Assembly: GCF_000715495.1 (NCBI RefSeq) | Contig: NZ_JNLX01000087.1 | Span: 17,877 to 81,876 of the forward strand | Origin: Hymenobacter sp. IS2118 | Lineage (GTDB): Bacteria; Bacteroidota; Bacteroidia; Cytophagales; Hymenobacteraceae | DNA: 64,000 nt | Reading direction: 5' to 3' | Shown: positions 9,577-17,257 of the stretch, piece by piece | Layout of the letters: each line of letters starts with the position of its first letter | Numbering within the stretch: position 1 is the stretch's first letter | Translations under genes and position numbers: made by a program | The notes under the pieces: model-generated | What the model saw: only the letters and a program-made list of their open reading frames with translations | The model's database searches: none | Told to the model about the DNA's origin: nothing

Positions 9577-9987
9577 ATGAAAACAACTGCTATTAAGTGT
9601 GTTTCAATATTCTGCATTCTCTTTTCGCTTGCCTCATGCAGCGATGTTGAGAAAAAATTAAGTGGCGGGTATTTCCTGAGAATGGAGGGAAAAGACCTGA
9701 ACGACATCTTATCAAATTCCGCTGGGCGCAAAGAAATACCGTCTAATGTTTTGACCTGCAATTACGATAACAACTTCATAATTGCTTCCCAAAAACCAGG
9801 TAAAACTGATGACCCACTTTACGAACCAGCTGTTTACAAAAGCGGCAGAAACACCATTTACTATTGGTTAATCGTTCATTCAAAAAAAATAACTCTCGGG
9901 CCACTGAGCAACCACGAATTTCTTTCAGCCCGACAAGCTTATAACGTCCCTGCCGACTTGGTTTTAGAACCCCTTGACTGGGAATAA
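9577..9987 (+). CDS. Small AT-rich lipoprotein (DUF3997-like)
   Basis: 136 residues. ATG 9577 is chosen because it begins a classic lipoprotein signal (FSLASC lipobox, Cys at about 21); the open frame upstream to 9406 has no signal-like start. The mature part is about 115 residues with YYWLIVHSKK and ITLGPLSNHEF, which recalls the small DUF3997 lipoproteins. Base composition is clearly richer in A/T than the flanking genes, and codon choice differs (many AAA, ATT and TTT), suggesting acquisition by transfer. Function unknown. Confidence 0.7.
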   Translation: MKTTAIKCVSIFCILFSLASCSDVEKKLSGGYFLRMEGKDLNDILSNSAGRKEIPSNVLTCNYDNNFIIASQKPGKTDDPLYEPAVYKSGRNTIYYWLIVHSKKITLGPLSNHEFLSARQAYNVPADLVLEPLDWE

Positions 9988-10016
9988 TTAGTAATATTGG
10001 TTTGCACAGCCGCCAC

Positions 10017-10056
10017 CAAAAACGCCCCCGCCGCAACTAAGCGACGGGGGCGTTTT
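10017..10056. terminator. Bidirectional intrinsic terminator
   Basis: The arms AAAACGCCCCCG (10019-10030) and CGGGGGCGTTTT (10045-10056) are perfect inverted copies with A and T runs on both sides. It sits between convergent genes (stops at 9987 and 10095), so it can end transcription from both. Confidence 0.92.
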
Positions 10057-10094
10057 CAATGGCAAGCTGCACTGATTAATCGAACGCTCAGCTT

Positions 10095-12224
10095 CTACAA
10101 CCCGTCGCCGATTACGGCTACAGCTTCGGCCAGGGCAGCGTCTTTGCGCAGCGGCTTCAGAAACCGGGCGAGGCGCTTCGCGGCCGTCGAGTCGCTGCTA
10201 CTGGCGGTGCTGGCATCGGCCTGGAGCTGGGCGATATCGAGCGTGGGCAGGGCATTTTGGGCGGCGGTTTGCTGCTTGTTGATGACGCGGGCCTGCTGCT
10301 GAGTGGCGCGGTAGGTGGCCAGGTTCAGCGAGAGGCTGGTTTGCTTGCGGCGCTCGGTGGCCCGGTCGGATGCTTCGGTGATGAGGCGGAAACCGGGGCT
10401 GGCGGCTACGCGGGCTGCGCTGGCGGTGCGCAGCTTTTCCACGGCCGGCAAGGTGTTGGTGGGTTGGTAAGCCGCCGAGGCAATTTCGTCCCACTGCAGC
10501 GGGTAGTCGGTTTCCTGCTCGCCTTTGGCAAAGGAGGTCAGGGCATCCGGCAGCGTGATGTCGGGCACCACGCCCTTGAACTGGGTGGAGCCACCGTTGA
10601 CACGGTAAAACTTCTGCACCGTGAGCTTGAGCGAGCCAAGGGGCGTGAGGGCCTTTGCTTCGGGCGACACCGCATTGTCGAGGTCAAACACCTGCTGCAC
10701 GGTGCCTTTGCCGTAGGTGGTGCTGCCCATCACGATGCCCCGGCGATAGTCCTGCATGGCGGCAGCCAAAATCTCGGACGCCGAGGCGCTGTACTTGTTC
10801 ACGAGCACTACCAGCGGGCCGCCGTACTGCACTTGCGGGTCTTTATCGGCCAGCGGCTGGGCCTTGCCCCGGCCGGTTTTCACCTGCACCATGGGGCCAG
10901 TGGGCACAAAGAGGCCACCCATGGCCACGGCGTCCTGCAGCGAGCCGCCGCCGTTGTAGCGCAGGTCGAGAATGACGCCGGCCACGTTTTCCCGCTGGAG
11001 TTTGGCCAGCTCGGCTTTGATGTCGGTGGCGCTGCTGCGGCCGCCTTTGCCCCCAAAGTCGGCATAGAAGCTGGGCAGGTGAATGTAGCCGTAGTTGCGG
11101 CCATCGCGCTTGATAACGGCCGATTGCGCGTAGGTTTCCTCTATCACCACCACGTCGCGGATGATGGGAATGATGATGATGGCGCCGTCGGGCTTGCGCA
11201 CCGTGAGGCGCACCTCCGTGCCCTTGGGACCGCGAATGAGCTTCACGGCCTTATCGAACCGCATGCCTTCCACGTTCACCGGCTCGGCGGCGCCCTGGGC
11301 CACGCGCAAAATGATGTCGCCCACTTTCAGCTCGCCCTGCCGGAAGGAAGCCGAACCAGCCACGATGTCCGTCACTTTCAACAGCCCGGCGTCCTGCTGC
11401 AGCTGTGCGCCGGTGCCTTCGAGGCGGCCCGACATGGTAATATCAAAATTGTCGCGCACCAGGGGCGCAAAATATTCGGTGTGCGGGTCGTAAGTGTTGG
11501 CAATGGCGTTGGCGAATGCGGCCAGCCGGTCATCGGCGTCGCTTTTCAGCTGGTCGGCAAACGCATCGTTGTAGTACTTGAGCACGCGCTTGCGGGCCTC
11601 GGCTTCCAGCTCCACGTCGGTGCGCGGCAGGGCTGTGGTGGTGCTGGTGGCCGCGCTGGCTTTAGTGGCGGCCAGAGGCTTATCCTTTTTGGCGGCTTCC
11701 GCGTCCATCAGCTCCGAGAGCTGGGCCAGGGTCTGGTACTTGAGCAGCTTGCGCCACTGCTCGCGCTGGTCGGCCGCGTTGGCCGCGTACACGGCCTTTT
11801 CGGGGTTGGTTTCCCAGTTTTCCTGCACCGAAAAGTCGAAGGGCTTGGCCAGGAGTTCGCGGTACAGGGCCTGAATTTCCACGGTGCGCTTGCTCAGCAG
11901 CTGGCTGGTTACGTCCAGAAACTCGTGGGTGCCGGCCTTGAGCTGGTCGTCAATCTGGGTTTGGTACTGCCGCAGCTGGGCTACTTCGGGGGCACGCAGC
12001 AGCTGCTTGTTCACATCTACCCGCTTGAGGTAGGTATCAAACACACGCTGCGAGAACTGGTCGTCCAGCTTTTCGGGCTGGTAGTGGGCCACGGTGAGGC
12101 CTTGCAGCATCACGCCGAGCACCACCTGGTCGCGCGGCGGCGTGCCCTGGTACACCGAAAACGAAGCCAGCCCCAACAGGGCCAGCGAAGCAATTAATCC
12201 AGCCTTAAATCGGGGAGCTTGCAT
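10095..12224 (-). CDS. prc: Carboxy-terminal (tail-specific) processing protease, S41 family
   Basis: 709 residues with one N-terminal membrane/signal segment (about 8-25). A long helical N-domain (about 35-240) precedes a PDZ domain (about 255-345), then the S41 protease core. The motif NKYSASASEIL provides catalytic S481 and E484, and K506 in TTYGKGTVQ is the general base, 25 residues after the serine as in CtpA/D1P. A C-terminal tail domain (DUF3340-like, about 590-709) matches the E. coli Prc layout, and the length is typical of Prc rather than short CtpA. It probably trims or degrades periplasmic proteins with unfolded C-termini. The dinB gene lies upstream on the same strand with a 197-nt gap. 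A near-consensus -7 box (TACATTTC on the minus strand, 12347-12354) could drive it. Confidence 0.95.
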   Translation of the reverse strand: MQAPRFKAGLIASLALLGLASFSVYQGTPPRDQVVLGVMLQGLTVAHYQPEKLDDQFSQRVFDTYLKRVDVNKQLLRAPEVAQLRQYQTQIDDQLKAGTHEFLDVTSQLLSKRTVEIQALYRELLAKPFDFSVQENWETNPEKAVYAANAADQREQWRKLLKYQTLAQLSELMDAEAAKKDKPLAATKASAATSTTTALPRTDVELEAEARKRVLKYYNDAFADQLKSDADDRLAAFANAIANTYDPHTEYFAPLVRDNFDITMSGRLEGTGAQLQQDAGLLKVTDIVAGSASFRQGELKVGDIILRVAQGAAEPVNVEGMRFDKAVKLIRGPKGTEVRLTVRKPDGAIIIIPIIRDVVVIEETYAQSAVIKRDGRNYGYIHLPSFYADFGGKGGRSSATDIKAELAKLQRENVAGVILDLRYNGGGSLQDAVAMGGLFVPTGPMVQVKTGRGKAQPLADKDPQVQYGGPLVVLVNKYSASASEILAAAMQDYRRGIVMGSTTYGKGTVQQVFDLDNAVSPEAKALTPLGSLKLTVQKFYRVNGGSTQFKGVVPDITLPDALTSFAKGEQETDYPLQWDEIASAAYQPTNTLPAVEKLRTASAARVAASPGFRLITEASDRATERRKQTSLSLNLATYRATQQQARVINKQQTAAQNALPTLDIAQLQADASTASSSDSTAAKRLARFLKPLRKDAALAEAVAVIGDGL

Positions 12225-12421
12225 GCAAAGAGGATATTAGAAGGAAAAGGGAAGCCGCTGGGGCGAAATACCGTGCGGGAGCTGGGGCGAGGGCTAAGCC
12301 CGACGTTTGCTTAACCAGAATCGCACCAATAATTGTTACTAAAGTCGAAATGTACGGGATAAGGTTGCGGAAAATTTGGTTGCATTTCCAGACGCACCAT
12401 CCTCCGCTCACCGCCGAAAAA

Positions 12422-13516
12422 TCAGAAGCTCAGCGTGAGCTGCTTGCCTGCGGCGGCGGGGCCGGCAACCGCCTGGCCGGTGCTGAGGTTGGAAAGGGAC
12501 ACGCCCAGCAGGCGCACGCCCTTTGCCAGCGGAAACAGGCCCTCGACCAGTTCCCGGCAGCTGCGTTCCAACACGGCCAGGCTCGGAATGGGTCCCGGAC
12601 TGCTGCGGCTGCGCGTGATTTGCTGGAAGTCCGCGAATTTCACCTTCAGGGTAATGGTCCGGCCCAGGATGCCGGTGCGCTGGCAGAAGTCCCACACTTC
12701 CTCGATGGAAGGACGCAGGCCCACCAACAAATCCGGAAACTCCGTCAAATCCTGCGCGAAGGTGGTTTCGGAGCCCACCGACTTGCGCTGGCGGTCGGCC
12801 ACCACGGGGCGGTGGTCCTCGGCGCGGGCAATGGCGTAGTAATAATGCCCGGCTTTGCCAAACTGCTGGTGCAGAAACCCGGCACTCTGCTCCCGCAAGT
12901 CGGCCCCGGTGAAAATCCCGAGCTGGTTCATGCGGGCCGCCGTTACCGGGCCCACGCCGTGGAACTTGCCCACCGCCAGGCCGGCTACGAAATCCGGGCC
13001 CTGCTCCGGCCGCACCACAAACTGCCCGTTGGGCTTGCGGTAGTCGGAAGCCACCTTGGCGAGGAATTTATTATAGGAAATGCCAGCTGAGGCGGTTAGC
13101 TGGGTTTGCTCAAAGATTTTAGCCCGGATTTCCCTGGCAATCTGGGTGGCCGAGGCCAGCTCTTTAAGGTTGTGCGTGACGTCGAGGTAGGCCTCATCCA
13201 GGGAAACGGGTTCGATGAGCGGGGTGTACTCGGCGAAAATGGCCCGAATCTGCCGCGACACTTCTTTATAGACGTGGAAGCGGGGCGGCACGAATACCAG
13301 CGCCGGGCACTTGCGCAAGGCCGTGGTGGAAGGCATGGCCGAACGCACGCCGAATTGCCGGGCCTCGTAGCTGGCCGCAGCCACCACGCCCCGCTCCCGC
13401 GCCCCGCCCACCGCCACCGGCTTTCCGCGCAGCTCGGGGTTGTCGCGCTGCTCTACCGAAGCATAAAATGCATCCATATCCAGATGGATGATTTTGCGCG
13501 GGAGGTTTTCAATCAC
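12422..13516 (-). CDS. dinB: DNA polymerase IV (Y-family)
   Basis: 364 residues from a GTG at 13516. The palm carries HLDMDAFYASVEQ near the N-terminus (D13) and SLDEAYLD with D107 and E108 as metal ligands. Finger, thumb and little-finger regions follow in normal order, including the GVGPVTAARM helix-hairpin-helix. Length is ordinary for DinB. The frame stays open to a TTG at 13540, but a strong promoter (-7 box at 13538-13545) overlaps that codon, so transcripts should start inside it and the GTG is the likelier start. Pol IV performs translesion synthesis on damaged templates. Confidence 0.92.
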   Translation of the reverse strand: MIENLPRKIIHLDMDAFYASVEQRDNPELRGKPVAVGGARERGVVAAASYEARQFGVRSAMPSTTALRKCPALVFVPPRFHVYKEVSRQIRAIFAEYTPLIEPVSLDEAYLDVTHNLKELASATQIAREIRAKIFEQTQLTASAGISYNKFLAKVASDYRKPNGQFVVRPEQGPDFVAGLAVGKFHGVGPVTAARMNQLGIFTGADLREQSAGFLHQQFGKAGHYYYAIARAEDHRPVVADRQRKSVGSETTFAQDLTEFPDLLVGLRPSIEEVWDFCQRTGILGRTITLKVKFADFQQITRSRSSPGPIPSLAVLERSCRELVEGLFPLAKGVRLLGVSLSNLSTGQAVAGPAAAGKQLTLSF

Positions 13517-13537
13517 TAATTTTGCTCTTTTTTCTAT

Positions 13538-13569
13538 CAAAGATAAATTGGCCGTTTTTGAATTAGAAA
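13538..13569 (-). promoter_or_regulatory. Predicted dinB promoter
   Basis: On the minus strand TTTC (13566-13569) and TATCTTTG (13538-13545) are separated by exactly 20 nt. The -7 box matches the Bacteroidota consensus TAnnTTTG fully, and the -33 box matches TTTG at three of four bases. The predicted transcription start is near 13531, about 15 nt before the chosen GTG. Confidence 0.65.
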
Positions 13570-13703
13570 GCTGCGTTTAATTTAAATAAGAGGGGTTAAG
13601 CGTGGATGAAGCCTCCGTGTTTTTGCATAGATTACACTTATTTTCAAGCTGTTAAAAATAATATAATACTGACCATTTGTATCTGATAAGCACAATGTGT
13701 TGG

Positions 13704-13711
13704 TAACTTTG
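13704..13711 (+). promoter_or_regulatory. -7 promoter box for the tRNA-like gene
   Basis: TAACTTTG matches TAnnTTTG exactly and lies 14 nt before the tRNA-like gene, so transcription should begin a few bases before the mature 5' end. A TTTG at 13676-13679 is 24 nt upstream, longer than the usual 19-21 spacing. CACAATGTG occurs twice around the box (13691-13699 and 13721-13729). Confidence 0.65.
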
Positions 13712-13725
13712 CAGCAGAAACACAA

Positions 13726-13801
13726 TGTGGGGTGGCGGAATTGGCAGACGCGCTAGCCTATCTCGCTAGTAAAATTAGAGGTTCGAATCCTTTCTCTACA
13801 G
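13726..13801 (+). tRNA. tRNA-like gene with AUC anticodon and Leu-type D-arm
   Basis: The sequence folds as a complete cloverleaf. The acceptor is TGTGGGG (13726-13732) with CTCTACA (13794-13800), 7 of 7 pairs including G-U. The D-stem is GCG/CGC with the loop GAATTGGCAGA. The anticodon stem is CTAGC/GCTAG (13753-13757, 13765-13769), and the T-stem is AGAGG/CCTTT around TTCGAAT. The D-arm and 5' anticodon stem match tRNA-Leu, yet the variable loop is only 7 nt (a Leu tRNA needs a long arm). The anticodon loop CTATCTC reads AUC with U37 instead of a purine. U35, C36, C38, the G2-C71 pair and discriminator G73 (13801) are Asp-type identity elements. A -7 box and an intrinsic terminator flank it, so it looks expressed. 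Its amino acid is uncertain. Confidence 0.65.
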
Positions 13802-13803
13802 CA

Positions 13804-13833
13804 AATTCCCAGGGCCTCGCTCTGGGAATTTTT
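13804..13833 (+). terminator. Intrinsic terminator of the tRNA-like gene
   Basis: AATTCCCAG (13804-13812) pairs with CTGGGAATT (13822-13830) and is followed by TTT. It starts 2 nt after the predicted tRNA discriminator base, defining a single-gene transcript. Confidence 0.85.
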
Positions 13834-14155
13834 GCGTTTGCACCTTCCTCTGCGGTGGCTATTCTAACGCCCGCGTCGGTGTCGGGCCCAGAGGCAATAG
13901 GTTCTAGCTCTGAGTAATGGGGCAGCCACATACATTAAAATCGGGCGAGAAGAAGGCAATGTATTGCCCCTGATTCCCATTTTTCACGTGTTTTTTAACC
14001 AATGTGGGCGGGGTCTAACGAACAACTGCCAGCGACGCGGCAGGGCCGATAAGAGGATTATTTGCGTGTGCCGTAAGTGTATGCAAAAACCCGAAAGCAT
14101 CGATTTTAGGGCCGTGAAAGCCTTTTTCGAGTCAGTTTTTCGGGTGCGCTACGGC
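13834..14155. other. Intergenic stretch without a recognisable gene
   Basis: About 320 nt of mixed composition. A 77-codon open frame starting at 13964 has no ribosome-binding site, runs through the GH5 promoter and encodes a Cys/Arg-rich string of no known family, so I do not call it. The region presumably acts as the upstream leader of the glycan locus. Confidence 0.5.
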
Positions 14156-14163
14156 TACATTTG
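14156..14163 (+). promoter_or_regulatory. -7 promoter box of the GH5 gene
   Basis: TACATTTG is an exact TAnnTTTG match, 49 nt before the ATG at 14212. The same box in the same context (GGCTACATTTGC) is upstream of the GH30 gene at 30521. A clear -33 TTTG at standard spacing is not seen. Confidence 0.55.
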
Positions 14164-14211
14164 CCTTGGCTGGTCCGTATTTATTCCTTTCTACTAAACT
14201 ACAATCGCCGC

Positions 14212-16335
14212 ATGAGCAGGTCTACCCCTTTCCGGTTCCAGGTGCCGTTTGCCTACCGCTGGCGCTTTCTTGTGGCGGTGCTGCTCCTGGTTGCGAGCGG
14301 TTGGGCCGGGCCAGCTGCGGCCCAGAGCTTCCTGCGGGCCAGCGGTACCAAAATCGTGAATGCCAGCAACCAAGAAGTCATCCTGAACGGGGTGAACCTG
14401 GGCGGGTGGGCCTTGCAGGAAGGCTACATTTTGAAGCCCGGCTGGGGCGGCATCAACGGCAAGCAAACGCAGGGCGCCGTGAAGCAGACGCTCTACAACG
14501 CGGGCATGAGCGATGCCGCCGTGGAAGCCTTCTACCAGAGCTACCGCGACAATTTCATCACCAAACCTGATATTGATTTCATTGCTTCGCAAGGCTTTAA
14601 CTGCATCCGGCTGCCGCTGCACTACGACCTGTTTCTGACGCCCGGCCAGCGGGCCGTGCGCAATGCCGTGCTGCGCGGCACCACCACCTACGCCGACTAT
14701 GTACGCGCGCTCAGCGCCTGGAATAATGCCAACGAGCTGTTTGTGGACCCGGCCAACATGGAGGCGTTTCGGATGATAGACCGGGTATTGGAATGGTGCG
14801 CGGCCAACCAGCTGTACGTGGTGCTGGACCTGCACGCCGCGCCGGGCTCGCAGGGCACCGATGCCAACATTGCCGATTCGCTGATACCCCTCGATTTCTG
14901 GAACAACCCCATCAACCAGGACGTGACCAACCGGCTGTGGGCCAGCGTGGCCCGGCGCTACAAGAACGACGCCCGCGTGGCCATGTACGACCTCATCAAC
15001 GAGCCGAACCACGTGCCCAGCAACCAGCAGATTCGGGACGTGTTTCAGCGGCTAATCAACACGGTGCGGGCCGAGAGCGACAACCATTTGCTGCTACTGG
15101 AAGGCAATGGCTTTGGCAACGATTATAATTTTATGGAGAAGCGCAACTTCACCAACACCGCCAACCTGGTGTACAATTCGCACCGCTACAGCGGCACCGG
15201 CTACCTGCTGGATAACAATGTGAGTTCCTCGGAACCCAACAACCCAAACAGCTTGCGCACCATCGGCAACCTCACCCGGTTTCGGACCGAAAACGATGTA
15301 CCGATTTGGGTGGGCGAAACCGGCGAAAACACCAACGGCTGGATGCAGGAAGCCGGCCGCAACCTCAATTCGGTGGGCATCGGCACCTGCCACTGGACGT
15401 ATAAGCGCTTCGATGCCAACAACAACGCCGCCCTGCTGCGCATCAACCCGCCCTACATCGTGGACGGGCAGTCGGCCCTACCGCAGGTGCTGACCAATAT
15501 CCTATTCGCCAACTGCGTGCCGAACAACACGCTGGCCGCCGTGTCGCCCCTCCAAAACGGCCTGGTGAACTACCCCGACGGCGGCAACTACCTGGGCACG
15601 GCCGGGGCGGGCTACACCGGCCCGGCCGTGGGCCGGAACTATGAAATCAGCGCCAGGCACAGCGGCAAGGCCCTCGAAGTTGAAAACGGCTCGCTGGCCA
15701 ACGGTGCCCGGCTGCAGCAGGTGGCGGGCGCGACGGCCCCCAATCAGCAGTGGGAGCTGGTGGAAACGGGCAACGGCTACGTGCGCATCGTGAACCGCAA
15801 CAGCCGGAAGTCGCTGGACATCGACGGCCCTTCCACCGCCAACGGCGCGCTCGTGCACCAGTGGCAAAACCTGCTGACAGACAGCCAGTACTGGCAGATT
15901 TTGGGCAACGGCGACGGCACGTATCGCGTTATCAATAAATTCAGCAACAAGGCTTTGGAAATAAGAAATGCAGCCCTCACCGACGGGGCCGGCGTGCAGC
16001 AAAGCACCTGGGCCAGTGCCGACAACCAGCGCTGGGGGTTCCGCGACCAGGGCGCCGTGGGCACGCCCCTGGCCACCGGCCCGGCCCGCGCGGCGGCTGC
16101 TCTCGGCGCCTATCCCAACCCGGTAGCCGGCACCCTGAGCTACCCGGTGCCAGCGGGCCTGAGAACCCACCGCCTGGTGGTATTGGACACCGCCGGCCGC
16201 CAGGTGCTAAGCAAAACCTGCGGGCCGGCCGGCGAGCTGCACACCCTCGATGTGGCGGTCCTCAAGCCCGGCCTGTACGTGGTGCGCATCAGCAGCCCAA
16301 CGTATAACACCGAGTTCAAAATCAGCAAGCAGTAG
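14212..16335 (+). CDS. Secreted GH5 glucanase with RICIN-like domain and T9SS tail
   Basis: 707 residues. ATG 14212 starts a long signal peptide (about 1-38); the open frame reaches upstream to a TTG inside the promoter, which is discarded. The GH5 barrel (about 39-430) begins with GVNLGGWALQEG, a form common in exo/endo-beta-1,3- and beta-1,6-glucanases. It has acid/base E264 in LINEP and nucleophile E369 in WVGET. A RICIN-like beta-trefoil with three repeats (about 475-620; ISARHSGKALEV, NSRKSLDI, FSNKALEI) probably binds sugar. The last 75 residues form a T9SS type A sorting domain (YPNPV through LKPGLYVVRI). It opens the glycan locus, just before the ECF sigma gene. Exact linkage specificity is inferred. 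Confidence 0.92.
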   Translation: MSRSTPFRFQVPFAYRWRFLVAVLLLVASGWAGPAAAQSFLRASGTKIVNASNQEVILNGVNLGGWALQEGYILKPGWGGINGKQTQGAVKQTLYNAGMSDAAVEAFYQSYRDNFITKPDIDFIASQGFNCIRLPLHYDLFLTPGQRAVRNAVLRGTTTYADYVRALSAWNNANELFVDPANMEAFRMIDRVLEWCAANQLYVVLDLHAAPGSQGTDANIADSLIPLDFWNNPINQDVTNRLWASVARRYKNDARVAMYDLINEPNHVPSNQQIRDVFQRLINTVRAESDNHLLLLEGNGFGNDYNFMEKRNFTNTANLVYNSHRYSGTGYLLDNNVSSSEPNNPNSLRTIGNLTRFRTENDVPIWVGETGENTNGWMQEAGRNLNSVGIGTCHWTYKRFDANNNAALLRINPPYIVDGQSALPQVLTNILFANCVPNNTLAAVSPLQNGLVNYPDGGNYLGTAGAGYTGPAVGRNYEISARHSGKALEVENGSLANGARLQQVAGATAPNQQWELVETGNGYVRIVNRNSRKSLDIDGPSTANGALVHQWQNLLTDSQYWQILGNGDGTYRVINKFSNKALEIRNAALTDGAGVQQSTWASADNQRWGFRDQGAVGTPLATGPARAAAALGAYPNPVAGTLSYPVPAGLRTHRLVVLDTAGRQVLSKTCGPAGELHTLDVAVLKPGLYVVRISSPTYNTEFKISKQ

Positions 16336-16496
16336 CGAGCTGCAAGCTCCAAGCCGAAAGCTGATAGTTCAACCCGAGGCGTGGTGCCGGGCCATTACAG
16401 ACGAGGTTTTCGGGTGGCGATATTTCCAGTGTTGCGGGCAACAAGGCGCGTAGGTTCCAGCTTTCTGCTACTTTTAGAAACCTGAAGCCGGAACCA

Positions 16497-17087
16497 TTGA
16501 AAATAGCGCGTGATTTCTCGGAACCGGACTGCATCCGGCAGTTGAAGCTGGACGACGAGCGGGCGTTCGACGCCCTGTTTCGGCATTACAGTGCCCTGGT
16601 TTACCGGTTTGCCTACAGCTACCTCAAGTCGCGGGTAGAGGCCGAGGAAACCGTGCAGGACTGTTTTCTCAAAATCTGGGAGAAGCGGCAGGAGCTGCGC
16701 GACGACGTGCCGCTCAAGGGCTATCTGTTTACCATTGCGCACCACGCCATTCTCAACCAGCTGCGGCGCAACCAGCACCACCTGCGCTTTCAAACGCATC
16801 TGGCCACCCTGGTGCCCGGCGTGGCCACCAACAGCGCCGAGTTTTCGGAAATGGAGGCGCTGTATCTGGCAGCCCTGGAGCGAATGCCCCCCAAGCGGCG
16901 GCAAATTTTTATTTTGAGCCGGCAACAGGGCCTCACCTACCCCGAAATTGCCCAGCAGCTAAACCTGTCGGTGAAGACCGTGGAGGCGCAGATAATGCAG
17001 TCGCTCAAGTTCTTGCGGGCGTTTTTCCGGGCCCACGGCAGTGAGGTACTGAGCCTGCTGCTGCTGCTGGCAGTGGGGGCAGTCTAA
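16497..17087 (+). CDS. ECF-type RNA polymerase sigma factor
   Basis: 196 residues. No ATG exists in the region, so the TTG at 16497 is taken as start. Region 2 spans about 15-85 (FRHYSALVYRFAYSYL, EETVQDCFLKIWEKR) and region 4 about 115-175, with a helix-turn-helix (GLTYPEIAQQLNLSVKTVEAQI written here in part: SVKTVEAQI). It ends in a hydrophobic tail (LLLLLAVGAV) like other members of the Bacteroidota sigma-70 expansion family. The FecR gene follows after 170 nt, then susC and susD. In such loci the sigma factor is held by the FecR anti-sigma factor until the SusC-like receptor binds its glycan. Confidence 0.95.
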   Translation: MKIARDFSEPDCIRQLKLDDERAFDALFRHYSALVYRFAYSYLKSRVEAEETVQDCFLKIWEKRQELRDDVPLKGYLFTIAHHAILNQLRRNQHHLRFQTHLATLVPGVATNSAEFSEMEALYLAALERMPPKRRQIFILSRQQGLTYPEIAQQLNLSVKTVEAQIMQSLKFLRAFFRAHGSEVLSLLLLLAVGAV

Positions 17088-17138
17088 AAATTATTTTTTC
17101 AGGGGGAGTAAGGGTGCAGGCCGCTTGCGGTGTAGTAC

Positions 17139-17174
17139 TGCAAACGATTGCGGCTTTTTGACCAATCGTTTGCA
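17139..17174. promoter_or_regulatory. Double LacI-type operator-like palindrome
   Basis: TGCAAACGATTG (17139-17150) and CAATCGTTTGCA (17163-17174) are perfect inverted copies 12 nt apart. Each half alone also resembles a LacI/GalR-family operator (centred CG with AA and TT flanks). It lies 84 nt before the FecR start and after the sigma factor stop. The A run after the second arm is on the wrong side for a rightward terminator. It could be an operator, an mRNA hairpin or a leftward terminator. Confidence 0.45.
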
Positions 17175-17257
17175 AAAAATAGGTGGCCCGCACGGGGTTT
17201 TCTTCATCGGAAACCGGTCCGGCAACTTGCTTCACTGCTACTCTCCTCCTGAATTAC

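Noticed and set aside
10257..12197. 646-codon rightward open frame
   Set aside because: Shadow of the S41 protease.
13726..13833. tmRNA fragment
   Set aside because: The fold is a complete four-arm cloverleaf with an anticodon loop and no tag-coding region.
13964..14197. 77-codon frame upstream of GH5
   Set aside because: Crosses the GH5 promoter and has no ribosome-binding site or family.
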